Below are positions 40,645 through 48,771 of a stretch of 64,000 nucleotides of DNA, in pieces. The stretch is from positions 620,001 to 684,000 of the forward strand of contig NZ_AP026866.1 in NCBI RefSeq assembly GCF_042849255.1, read 5' to 3'. The translations under genes and the position numbers were made by a program. The first letter of the stretch is position 1. The number at the start of each line of letters is the position of its first letter. The DNA is from Oceaniferula spumae (GTDB taxonomy: Bacteria; Verrucomicrobiota; Verrucomicrobiia; Verrucomicrobiales; Akkermansiaceae). A model generated the notes under the pieces. It searched no databases, had not been told where the DNA came from, and saw only the letters and a list, made by a program, of their open reading frames with translations.

Positions 40645-40682
40645 AAAAACGCCCCCTGCACAAGAATGCAGGAGACGTTTTT
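40645..40682 (-). terminator. terminator of the PEP-CTERM gene
   Basis: A long stem (aaaaacgccccctgca with tgcaggagacgttttt, G-U pairs tolerated) and 6-nt loop. On the minus strand it ends in a T run, 43 bp after the stop of the PEP-CTERM gene; symmetric A/T flanks could make it bidirectional. Confidence 0.85.
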
Positions 40683-40724
40683 GTTGAATTGAGTCTAGCT
40701 GTGATACTTAACTTACAACTCTTG

Positions 40725-41612
40725 TTAGGCGCGTCTTCTCAGAATCAGCGCTATTGCGCCAAGGCCAATGAGAGCGGTGCTGGATGGCTCGGGAACGAGG
40801 TTGGACTCCATGCTAAGACCTGTGACTTCAACATAGTTGGAACCTAATCCTAACAGCTCGGCAGAAATGCCTTTTGTCGCGGCGAATTCTAAGTGGATGT
40901 CACCAGTTGGCACTGTATCACCTGTGGTGAAGGTGAACGTTACCGGACCAGATGGATTAGAGCCCAAGAGACCTAGCAGATCGATTCCGTTCCCACCGAC
41001 CAATCCTGCAACAGGATTGCCTGCGTCATCTTTGGCTTCGATACTGAGTGAGTTCCCAAGAGATACGGCATTGGTCAGAAAACCTGATGCCACTTCTAGG
41101 TTGAAGTTCACGTCATACTGAGTGTTCGCCTCAAATGCTACGGAAGGAAGACCTAGATTAGCCGTCCATGTCATTCCTACGGGGACCTGAGCAAGACCGC
41201 CGACAATTCCTGAGTTATCGAGTTTAAACTGGAGGGAGTCAGCCGTCACATTGGTTTGTGCAGCAGTCGCGAGAATGGTCGCATTCACGAACGTCACTGT
41301 GGCTGCTACTGAGGAAGATCCAGAAGCCGTAACATCCCAGTTCCCTGCGGAATCAGTGCCTTGATTGGTACTTGTTAGGTTAACACCAACCCCAAGAGCA
41401 CCACCTGGCACGTCTGGAAGCGGCGCATTTACAGATCCTTGAGTAGCCCATGGATCGACTGACCCACCAGAACCTATGATAACCGTTCCTGCGCAAACGG
41501 TTGAAGCTGCACCCAGCTGGATGACTGTCAGACCAGCCAGCAGAGATTTTGCTTTTCGATTATTTGATACATTGCGTTGTGTTGTTGTTTTGTTGTTTTT
41601 TTTCATTTTCAT
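40725..41612 (-). CDS. PEP-CTERM sorting-domain protein
   Basis: Two hundred and ninety-five residues with a basic N-terminal extension and signal peptide (about 20-42) and a beta-rich body without known catalytic motifs. The C-terminus is a textbook sorting tag: VPEPSSTALIGLGAIALILRR, that is PEP motif, hydrophobic helix and an Arg cluster. Such proteins are cut by an exosortase and delivered to the outer surface or extracellular matrix. No exosortase gene is in the window. It lies between two sulfatases, and an AT-rich 640-bp region separates it from the second. Confidence 0.9.
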   Translation of the reverse strand: MKMKKNNKTTTQRNVSNNRKAKSLLAGLTVIQLGAASTVCAGTVIIGSGGSVDPWATQGSVNAPLPDVPGGALGVGVNLTSTNQGTDSAGNWDVTASGSSSVAATVTFVNATILATAAQTNVTADSLQFKLDNSGIVGGLAQVPVGMTWTANLGLPSVAFEANTQYDVNFNLEVASGFLTNAVSLGNSLSIEAKDDAGNPVAGLVGGNGIDLLGLLGSNPSGPVTFTFTTGDTVPTGDIHLEFAATKGISAELLGLGSNYVEVTGLSMESNLVPEPSSTALIGLGAIALILRRRA

Positions 41613-42249
41613 ACCCTTTGGGATGTTATTCTTTTCGAATAAGATGGGGGGGACGATAATGAGGTGACAATCTCAGGAAGCGGGTGAACATTTCAATTGA
41701 TTGACGTTAGAGATAATACCTAACAAATACATATCATCAAAGTATTTTCGTTATTAAGATGTGATTATTTTGCCACATGTTTGAATATTTCAATTATCGT
41801 AATCATAAACCTTTTTACTGTTAGTTTTTTGAACCATTTCGCGCAATCATTGAACATTACTGCTATTCCAGAGGGTGATTCCCCTACAAAAAATAGCCGA
41901 TTATTCTATGTTTTATAAGTATTCCGATACCTAACGAGGTCTGCGATCACATCACATAATAGTTAAGTTTTCTTAATATTCTTATATCTTTAATTATATC
42001 TAACTAAGCAATAGAGTCGAAATAATCGAGCTATCAAAAACGCCCATAGCAAGCTGCGGTCCGAGCTTCACCATGGCGGCATCCAATTAACTGGCTGTAC
42101 GTATCATACCACAATCAGGGTGGAAAACGTAGCTATGCCCTTAGAACGAAATGTGTGTTTCTGTCTGAAAATCCACGGTGGTCTTTCTCTATAGGAATGC
42201 TAGCTTCTCCGGCACTGTTTCTTCAATAGCCACACACTATACCATCCAG
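41613..42249. other. AT-rich gene-free region
   Basis: This 637-bp stretch is between divergent genes (the PEP-CTERM gene and the large sulfatase). It is visibly AT-rich between about 41700 and 42010, with several runs such as 'tatctttaattatatc'. I see no plausible coding frame, tRNA or strong hairpin. It probably contains promoters for both flanking genes; no specific operator was recognised. Confidence 0.5.
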
Positions 42250-45200
42250 ATGATCCGCGCGTTCACATTAGTCTTATTCATAGTTTGCTCCTCCGCTCTG
42301 TCGCTATCCGCCAAACCAGCTCCACGTCCGAATATTCTCTACATTTACGCCGATGACCTTGGTTGGGGATATATTGGAGCCAATGGCCAATCAAAGGTGA
42401 AAACCCCCAGTCTCGACTCCTTAGCGGCCTCAGGAGTGAACTTCACTCGTGGCTATGGATGCACCGTATGCTCCCCCGCCCGCTCATCCCAGCAAACCGG
42501 ATTTCACCAAGGACACACATGGACTGACCGCAATGATCCCGATGCATCCAAAGCGATCCGGGCTGATGACAAAACCATCGGCGATGTGTTGTCCGCCGCT
42601 GGCTATCGCACCGCCTATTTTGGAAAATGGGGCTACGGTGCCAGCCAAGATCAAAACAACCCCACAATCAACAACACCCAAACTCTGCCGATCAATCACG
42701 GCTACGATGTCGTCATGGCTGAGCTGCACCACGTGCGAGCACATACTTTTTTCCAGCCGACCTTATGGCGCTCGAACACCGCTGATTCCACACCGACCAC
42801 CGCGCTGGTGCCAAATGCCATTCCTAACAACACTTCACTACCAGAGTATCCCGCCTACCAAAGTGATCCTGCTTACCCCTCGCCAGCATATTGTGACGAT
42901 ACCTACGCCATGAACGCACTGGAGTTTGTTCGCACCGAAGCTCAGGACACATCCAAGCCCTTCTTCTGTCTACTCGCTTTCCAAATCCCCCACACTCCTC
43001 TGGGCGAAATCACCGATCTTCCCAAGTGGTTCGATGAATACAGCTCCGTCGATACCTCTGGATGGACAGGAAACAGCAAACAGTTTGCCGCCATGGTCAC
43101 TCGGATGGACGCACACATCGGCAATATCCTTGCAGCCCTGGAAGATCCTAACAGCGATGGAGATAAATCGGACTCCGTGCTGGATAACACCCTGATTGTT
43201 TTTGCATCAGACAATGGTGGGCAGAGCAGCGGGGGCGCAGGTGACGCACTCAATGAGTTCAATGGCAATGGCGTTCTACGAGGGGCCAAGGGTAGCATTT
43301 ACGAGGGAGCAATCCGCGTGCCCATGCTGATGAAATGGCAAGGCAAACTCGCGTCCAATACTGTATCAAGCCAGATCGTGGACGTCACCGATATGCTGCC
43401 TACATTCTGCGAGCTTGCCGGTGTGCCCGCTCCCGCTGGGCTAGACGGTGTCTCTCTAGCCCCTACCCTCACTGGAGAAGGCCACCAGCGTACACGAGAG
43501 TTCGTGATTCATGAAGCGGGAGGAAATTCATCGATCATCCGAGGTCAATACAAACTCGTCTCCACATCCTCATCACGTGCGCTCTACGATCTCGATGCCG
43601 ACCCCTCGGAGTCATCTAACATCGCGGGGGCGGACGCCGCACTCGCTGATGAACTGGAATCGCTTCTCATCGGCGAACGCACCAAGGAAGCGGATAACTT
43701 TGCCAACACCTACCACCACTGGACGGGTGCCAATGGAGCAAATACCTCAGACGCTAACAATTGGTCAGACTACGAGTATTCCAATGCCGGCTCCACCTTT
43801 CTAAGCGACAACGGAGCACCTCGCGTATCATGGACCGCTACGATGAAAAACACCACCAGCACCGATGCCACCGCCACCGCTGACGCCAGTTTCGAAACTC
43901 TCAGCCTCCACATCCTCGGCGATACACATCAGCAAACGCTCGATCTTTCCTCCCACACACTCACTGGCCGAAACGAAATCCGCATCAGCGATCATGGCCG
44001 TATCCTCCTCGACAATGGAACGCTTGATACTCTGCGCTGGGTCGACCTTGAAGCTGGAGGCACGCTCACCGGGGCTGGTAACGTCACCGGAACACTCTAT
44101 CACGCTGGACAACTAAACCTCACCCAGTCGGCCTCCATTTCTACTCCCGGCATGGGACCCGAACTGATCAAAAACGGTGGATTTGAAAATGGCAATGGCA
44201 CCGGTGATTACAGTTACACAGCCCTGGATGATTGGTTCACCGATGGTCCTTCTCCCGATAATGACGGTGCTAAAAAAAGCTCTCCGAAATCCGGCTCCTA
44301 CCGCGGCCTTGTCCAAGGCAACGCAACGCCGTCGAATCTTGTGCAAAACACCGGTGCGCTTATTGCCTTGGGCGATTCATTCACGTTCAGTTTCTGGCAC
44401 CAAGGATTTAGCAACTGGGCTACAGGTGAGCAGATCGAGGCTCGCGTTTACTACCTCAGTGGAACTACCCCTGTCGATATTTTCACGAATACGGTTGCCC
44501 TAACAAGTGGAGTCTGGAATCAGTCATCCTTCACGATTCCAGCGATCAATGATACCAATGCCGTGGGCAAGGAGATCCACGTCAGCTTCACTCCCACCAA
44601 CGGCGCCACCGGCTTCGCCTCTCTGGATGATGTTTCTCTAACCAAAGTCACCGAACCAACTACATTGCCTGGCACTCGCAAGCTTAGTATTGCTAAAAGC
44701 TACCACGCTTATGAGTCAGCCAGCACGGATCTTTCTTTAGGAGGAAACACTACAGCCGGCACTGATTACTCCCAGCTGTTAGTCAGCGGCAGTGCCACAG
44801 TCGATGGGTCACTGACACTCACGCTTGATGATGGTTATGCACCCTCTGTTGGAGATACCTTTACCATCCTCACCGCCGGCACGGTGCAAGGCCGTTTCAA
44901 ACATGCCGATGACATCATCACCGTGGGGAACCATCACTTCAAAATTCTCTACAACCCTCAGAGCATCGTTTTGAAAGCCATCGCAGTAACGACCAAAGGA
45001 ACACCTCACAGCTGGTTGGACGGTCACGAGTTGGATAACGACTACGAAGTCAACGATCTCGACGACATCGACAACGATGGCATGCCCACCTGGCAGGAAT
45101 TCATCGCCGGAACTGATCCCACTGCATCTAACTCCATTGTGAGAGTCGAAGTAAGCTTGAACCCGGACACAGGAAAATACGAGCTCAGCTGGGAGCTCAA

Positions 45201-45357
45201 ACCAGACCGTCTTTATTACGTGGAAAGTTCTAACACCCTCACTAGCTTCTCTCCCCTAGCCGGTCCGATCACGGGAGACACATTGGCTCATGTCTTCACC
45301 ATTCCCGACACTGGTGAACCCAGTCGCTTTTACCGTGTCCGTGTGGCACGTCGGTAA
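42250..45357 (+). CDS. large exported multi-domain sulfatase
   Basis: About 1035 residues from the ATG at 42250 (MIRAFTLVLFIV, signal peptide to about 21). Residues ~25-485 are a type I arylsulfatase with metal site YIYADDLGWG, the formylglycine motif CSPARSSQQTG (Cys 74) and FASDNGGQSSG. Residues ~488-630 look like a beta-helix or 'autotransporter-associated' strand module (HHWTGANGANTSDANNW, LTGAGNVTG). Residues ~636-805 look like a carbohydrate-binding jelly roll (LIKNGGFENGNG). Another short beta module (~812-900) follows. The end (~930-1035) holds DDIDNDGMPTWQEF, a calcium-loop segment, then a beta-sandwich tail ending FYRVRVARR, common on secreted Verrucomicrobia proteins. Substrate is unknown. 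Confidence 0.88.
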   Translation: MIRAFTLVLFIVCSSALSLSAKPAPRPNILYIYADDLGWGYIGANGQSKVKTPSLDSLAASGVNFTRGYGCTVCSPARSSQQTGFHQGHTWTDRNDPDASKAIRADDKTIGDVLSAAGYRTAYFGKWGYGASQDQNNPTINNTQTLPINHGYDVVMAELHHVRAHTFFQPTLWRSNTADSTPTTALVPNAIPNNTSLPEYPAYQSDPAYPSPAYCDDTYAMNALEFVRTEAQDTSKPFFCLLAFQIPHTPLGEITDLPKWFDEYSSVDTSGWTGNSKQFAAMVTRMDAHIGNILAALEDPNSDGDKSDSVLDNTLIVFASDNGGQSSGGAGDALNEFNGNGVLRGAKGSIYEGAIRVPMLMKWQGKLASNTVSSQIVDVTDMLPTFCELAGVPAPAGLDGVSLAPTLTGEGHQRTREFVIHEAGGNSSIIRGQYKLVSTSSSRALYDLDADPSESSNIAGADAALADELESLLIGERTKEADNFANTYHHWTGANGANTSDANNWSDYEYSNAGSTFLSDNGAPRVSWTATMKNTTSTDATATADASFETLSLHILGDTHQQTLDLSSHTLTGRNEIRISDHGRILLDNGTLDTLRWVDLEAGGTLTGAGNVTGTLYHAGQLNLTQSASISTPGMGPELIKNGGFENGNGTGDYSYTALDDWFTDGPSPDNDGAKKSSPKSGSYRGLVQGNATPSNLVQNTGALIALGDSFTFSFWHQGFSNWATGEQIEARVYYLSGTTPVDIFTNTVALTSGVWNQSSFTIPAINDTNAVGKEIHVSFTPTNGATGFASLDDVSLTKVTEPTTLPGTRKLSIAKSYHAYESASTDLSLGGNTTAGTDYSQLLVSGSATVDGSLTLTLDDGYAPSVGDTFTILTAGTVQGRFKHADDIITVGNHHFKILYNPQSIVLKAIAVTTKGTPHSWLDGHELDNDYEVNDLDDIDNDGMPTWQEFIAGTDPTASNSIVRVEVSLNPDTGKYELSWELKPDRLYYVESSNTLTSFSPLAGPITGDTLAHVFTIPDTGEPSRFYRVRVARR

Positions 45358-45403
45358 CCAGCCGTGAGGTATTGGACTACTGGTCTCCCGTCGAATTCCC
45401 CTT

Positions 45404-45431
45404 TTGACAGAATGTATAGCCTCGCTAGAGT
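45404..45431 (+). promoter_or_regulatory. possible sigma-70 promoter of the small lipoprotein gene
   Basis: TTGACA at 45404-45409 and TAGAGT at 45426-45431 are separated by 16 bp. The start codon is at 45439, so a transcript from here would have almost no leader. The -35 is perfect; the -10 matches at four of six positions. Confidence 0.35.
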
Positions 45432-45438
45432 GACAGTG

Positions 45439-45558
45439 ATGAAAAAATTAATATTCCTCCTAGCGGCCGCCACTTTCGCATTAGCATCCTGCCATCACCT
45501 CCCACCTCCACCGCATGAAGTCTTGGGACTGCCTGAGCCGCCCCACCATCGGCACTAG
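45439..45558 (+). CDS. 39-residue Pro/His-rich lipoprotein
   Basis: The ATG at 45439 opens MKKLIFLLAAATFALASC, an ideal lipoprotein signal with lipobox LASC (acceptor Cys 18). The mature part is only ~22 residues, HHLPPPPHEVLGLPEPPHHR, rich in Pro and His and possibly metal-binding. A possible promoter with a perfect TTGACA lies just upstream and a terminator follows 44 bp downstream, so this looks like an independent small gene. No family is recognised. Confidence 0.6.
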   Translation: MKKLIFLLAAATFALASCHHLPPPPHEVLGLPEPPHHRH

Positions 45559-45601
45559 CGCAGCCAACTTGCGGTTCTTGACTCACGTTCTCCTAAAAAA
45601 C

Positions 45602-45640
45602 AACACCCTCCAGCCATTGCGGACCGGAGGGTGTTTTTTG
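45602..45640. terminator. bidirectional terminator
   Basis: A perfect 10-bp stem (aacaccctcc at 45602-45611 with ggagggtgtt at 45626-45635) flanked by an A run on the left and T run on the right, so it can serve both the plus-strand lipoprotein and the minus-strand rhodanese gene that converge here. Confidence 0.9.
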
Positions 45641-45669
45641 TTAATTGGTTTGATTAAAAAGTCGCCAGA

Positions 45670-46128
45670 TTAGGCATCTTTCTTGGTGGCTTTGTCACCG
45701 CTTTCGACTTCTGCCTTAGCTTCTTTCCAGCCGGAGATACCCACCTTCATGTGTTTGATGTTAGTATAGCCCAGCTTCTTGGCTGCCATAGCGGGGCGCA
45801 TCCATGCACCGCACTTAGGACCACCACAATATGCCACGATCAGGGCGTCTTTGTCCTTGGGAAGTGCAGAAGCGAGGTCGCTCTTCACTGCAGCCCAATG
45901 AATGGCACCTGGGACGTGTGCTTTCTTGTAGGAGGCTCCTGCGTTGGCATCAATCACAGTCACTTTGCCTTCCTTCACAGCCGCCTGTAGCTCGGCCACA
46001 GAAAGGTCAGCGAACTTGCCGCCTTTGGCTTTTTTCTCCTTGGTGGCACCTTCCGCGAAAGTTTGTTCGGCGGAAACCAAGGCTCCTATACAAGCAACAG
46101 CGGCGATCAGTAATGTATTTAATTTCAT
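45670..46128 (-). CDS. exported rhodanese-domain protein (Cys form)
   Basis: One hundred and fifty-two residues with a signal peptide (1-25, NTLLIAAVACIGALVSAEQTFA) and a single rhodanese domain (~38-140). The catalytic loop is YCGGPKCGAWM, with Cys 101 as the expected sulfur-carrying residue and a second Cys at 106. AHVPGAIHW and GISGWKEAK are further family marks. Function as a periplasmic sulfur transferase or redox protein is inferred. It has a close paralogue 272 bp upstream on the same strand in which the second Cys codon is replaced by TGA. Confidence 0.85.
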   Translation of the reverse strand: MKLNTLLIAAVACIGALVSAEQTFAEGATKEKKAKGGKFADLSVAELQAAVKEGKVTVIDANAGASYKKAHVPGAIHWAAVKSDLASALPKDKDALIVAYCGGPKCGAWMRPAMAAKKLGYTNIKHMKVGISGWKEAKAEVESGDKATKKDA

Positions 46129-46323
46129 AGCGTCCTCAATTAAGAACAGTATCAGAAAATTGCTAGCGGAAATGTTGGGAAAAAGGTCATATTTTTGAAC
46201 CTCTTAAAACACTAACTGGTTGGGAAACATGAGCCTGATTCATAGTGAACTCTTACCCGAAAACCGACACCCAGCACGAACAAACGCCCCCCCGAGCCTC
46301 ACGGCTCACCAATTTGCCACATA

Positions 46324-46362
46324 AAAAAACAACCCCCAGATCGTTGATGACCTGAGGGCGTT
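46324..46362 (-). terminator. terminator after the TGA-containing rhodanese gene
   Basis: An imperfect hairpin (cccccagatc with gacctgaggg, short loop) that on the minus strand is followed by 'gttgttttttt'. It lies 38-76 bp downstream of the TAA that ends the readthrough frame (46400), not near the TGA at 46553, which supports the longer gene being the real unit. Confidence 0.65.
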
Positions 46363-46399
46363 ATTTGCTAAGAGTTAGTTGCTGTTTATGAGATGGAAC

Positions 46400-46867
46400 T
46401 TAGTGCGAATGCTCCTTGCCATCTCCGTGATCATGTTTGCCTTTTTCCACATCCGCCTTAGCGGCCTTCCAGCCGGAAATACCGGCCTTCATGTGTTTGA
46501 TATTCGTATACCCCAGTTTCTTCGCTGCGACCGCAGCTTTCATCCAGGATCCTCACTTAGGGCCACTGCAGTAGGCCAGAATCAAGGCCCCTTTGTCCTC
46601 AGGCAGATGCTTGGCCAGATCCTTGCTTACGGAAGCAAAGTGGATTGCCGTTGGGACATGCCCGGCATCGTAAGATTTCTTGCCGTTGACATCGATCACA
46701 GTGATCTTGCCATCCTTTAAAGCCTCTTGCACTTCCTTCACAGACATGTCTGCGAAGCTTGCCTTGGCTTTCTTATCTTTGGTCGCCGCCTGGGCCATAG
46801 CCCGGTCGGCAGGTGCCACCACAGCCAAACAGGCCACGGCAGCAATTAATAACGTATGTATTTTCAT
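46400..46867 (-). CDS. exported rhodanese-domain protein, candidate selenoprotein (in-frame TGA)
   Basis: The gene starts at 46867 (MKIHTLLIAAVACLAVV, a signal peptide like its paralogue's) and reads 104 codons to TGA at 46555-46553. Reading through it gives residue 105 and then 50 further codons to TAA at 46400, total 155 residues. The part after the TGA (GSWMKAAVAAKKLGYTNIKH and on to GISGWKAAKADVE) is nearly identical to the 152-residue neighbour, whose codon at this place is TGC (Cys 106). The motif would be C100-SGPK-U105. A hairpin with GGUC loop follows the TGA at the spacing expected for a bacterial SECIS. The tail is His-rich (KHDHGDGKEHSH). The alternative is a recent nonsense mutation. 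If the TGA is a true stop, the product lacks the last third of the domain. Confidence 0.65.
46524..46537 (-). promoter_or_regulatory. candidate bacterial SECIS hairpin
   Basis: On the mRNA strand, 15 nt after the TGA, GCUGC-GGUC-GCAGC forms a perfect 5-bp stem with a GGUC loop. E. coli fdhF has a loop of the same GGUC sequence ~18 nt after its UGA; here the loop begins 20 nt after it. The Cys-form paralogue lacks this hairpin at the same place. Support is structural only; no lower stem is evident. Confidence 0.6.
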
Positions 46868-47091
46868 AGCCTTACCAATAAAGGGCAATCTCAGAGAATA
46901 GCGAGTGAAAATCGGTGACAATAACCTGACTTGGGAAGCACTCTGATCGAAAACCCATCACAAAAAGGAACTCACCCCTTCCCACAGTCATCATATTTCC
47001 ATTGCTGGCTACTCAGATTTCAGTGACTATTTCCCCCGATCTAACGCTCTATTACATTCACCACTCCTAATTCCTAATTCTAAATTCCACC

Positions 47092-47730
47092 ATGCGCAGC
47101 CTCATCATCCTCCCCACCCTTCTCATTCTCGTTTCCTGCTCATCCGTTTATTATGGTGCGATGGAAAAAGTCGGCGTTCACAAGCGCGACATCATGGTAT
47201 CCCGGGTCAAAAAGGCCCGAAGTAGCGAGCAAGAGGCCAAGAAGGTCTTTAACTCCGCCCTCGATGAATTCATCGCCGTCACTGGCTACAAGGGCGGCGA
47301 TCTGGAGAAGCAATACAACCGCGTCAACAAAGCCTACCTCTCTGCCGAGAAACAAGCCGCCGAGGTGAAGTCCCGCCACGACGATGTCGAAAACGTCTCC
47401 AAAGCCCTCTTCCGCGAATGGAAGAAGGAAATCAAACAATACGAAAACCCCGAGTTCAAAGCCGAGTCTTCCCGACAGCTCAAGGCCGCGCAATCCCGCT
47501 ACACCACGCTCATGGCCGCCATGCGTCGCGCCGAGAAATCGCTCGATCCCGTGCTACGCAAATTCCGCGACCACTCCCTGTTCCTGAAGCACAACCTGAA
47601 CTCCCGCGCCATCGCCTCCCTAGAAGGACAGGTGAAAACCACCCGCATCGAAGTCAGCCGACTGATCAAGGAAATGGAAGCCGCCATCGCGGAAGCCGAT
47701 CAGTTCATCAAGCAACTGGAGAATCCATAA
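47092..47730 (+). CDS. DUF2959-family lipoprotein
   Basis: Two hundred and twelve residues. The signal peptide ends in a lipobox (LVSCSSVYYG, Cys about 16). The family signature YYGAMEKVGVHKRDIMVSRV is clear. The rest is long amphipathic helices (coiled coil, ~45-125 and 165-210). DUF2959 proteins are envelope proteins of unknown role in Gram-negative bacteria. It stands alone between the rhodanese gene and the oxygenase. Confidence 0.8.
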   Translation: MRSLIILPTLLILVSCSSVYYGAMEKVGVHKRDIMVSRVKKARSSEQEAKKVFNSALDEFIAVTGYKGGDLEKQYNRVNKAYLSAEKQAAEVKSRHDDVENVSKALFREWKKEIKQYENPEFKAESSRQLKAAQSRYTTLMAAMRRAEKSLDPVLRKFRDHSLFLKHNLNSRAIASLEGQVKTTRIEVSRLIKEMEAAIAEADQFIKQLENP

Positions 47731-47732
47731 CT

Positions 47733-47858
47733 GAACCGCAAATCTTGCGAATTTGGCGAATCTTGCAGGGCTTGTGAATTCGTTTCTTTGACCGCGAAAT
47801 CGAACTCTCAAGCCATCTCTTCATTCGCGAAAATCAGCGTCCATTCGCGGTTAAAATT
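47733..47858. repeat. degenerate 'accgcgaaa' intergenic repeat cluster
   Basis: Contains 'accgcaaatcttgcgaat', 'accgcgaaatcg' and 'attcgcgaaaatcagcgtcc'. This is the first of several similar intergenic stretches (also 48611, 49788, 54817, 55791 and 55961) seen only to the right of 47.7 kb. It has no coding potential. Confidence 0.6.
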
Positions 47859-47910
47859 GAATTGACCACGCCGCCAAAACCGCCGCATACCTGCCGATAG
47901 CAAACCACTC

Positions 47911-48582
47911 ATGATCAATCTCTTCAGCACCCTCGTCGAGTTCTCTGCGCCAAGCTTCCCTCTGGATGAGCTGGCCGATCAAATCGCAGCCCCCGGCTAC
48001 GCCCATTTCCCAAACATCATGCCCGCCTCCGCCATCGTGGAGCTGATTGATATCCTTGAAGAAAAGGAAGCCGCTGACGCCCTGCACCTCGCCGGCGTCG
48101 GCCAAGGTGCCGCGCTCGATCGCAAACCGGAAATCCGCTCGGACTCGATCTTCTGGCTCGAAGACGTCGATCCCTCACCGGCCGTCATCCACTGGCTCTC
48201 CGCCATGCGCCAGATCCGCGAACACCTGCGTCGCTCCCTGTTTCTTCCCTTAGAATCCTACGAGGGACATCTGGCGCGGTATCCGGTAGGCGGCTTCTAC
48301 AAACCCCACCTCGATCAACACCAGGCCTGTCCCACCCGCCAGATCACCATCATCGCCTACCTGAATACCGACTGGCAGCCAGGCGACGGCGGCGAGCTCC
48401 GCCTCTACACCTCCCCAGAGCAAGGCATCCAAGGCCCCCACATCGACTTCGCCCCCACCGCCGGCACCATCATCGCCTTCCGCAGCGCCGACTTCTGGCA
48501 CGAAGTCCTCCCCGCCAAAGTCCCAAGGCTTTCCCTAACAGGCTGGCTGAGAGGTCGGGAGATTGATCCGACGAAAGTGTAA
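47911..48582 (+). CDS. 2-oxoglutarate/Fe(II)-dependent oxygenase (P4Hc type)
   Basis: Two hundred and twenty-three residues. The double-stranded beta-helix core carries the iron ligands HLD in GGFYKPHLDQHQ and a distal His in SADFWHEVLPA, with RLSLTGWLRG supplying the Arg that binds 2-oxoglutarate. It belongs with prolyl 4-hydroxylase-like/PKHD enzymes. Those hydroxylate proteins or small molecules; the substrate here is unknown. No signal peptide, so cytoplasmic. It stands alone, flanked by repeats. Confidence 0.85.
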   Translation: MINLFSTLVEFSAPSFPLDELADQIAAPGYAHFPNIMPASAIVELIDILEEKEAADALHLAGVGQGAALDRKPEIRSDSIFWLEDVDPSPAVIHWLSAMRQIREHLRRSLFLPLESYEGHLARYPVGGFYKPHLDQHQACPTRQITIIAYLNTDWQPGDGGELRLYTSPEQGIQGPHIDFAPTAGTIIAFRSADFWHEVLPAKVPRLSLTGWLRGREIDPTKV

Positions 48583-48610
48583 GTTAGGGCTCTGGTAAGA
48601 GAGGTTTTTT

Positions 48611-48642
48611 AACCGCGAAAGAACGCGAATTTACGCGAAAGC
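48611..48642. repeat. degenerate 'accgcgaaa' repeat copy
   Basis: 'aaccgcgaaagaacgcgaat' followed by 'ttacgcgaaagcg', 28 bp after the oxygenase stop. Same family as the element at 47733. Confidence 0.6.
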
Positions 48643-48771
48643 GAGAGTTGATCTCTCACGTGAGTGCTCACATCGTGTTATTGGTTCACGCGTAAAATGG
48701 CTATCTACCCGCCACTAACTGGCTTCCACAATCTTCATTGATTTAGATACCACCGTTGTTACAATAACTCT

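Noticed and set aside
46379..46720. Plus-strand ORF across the rhodanese gene
   Set aside because: It is the antisense of the TGA-containing rhodanese gene; the minus-strand frame matches the adjacent paralogue.
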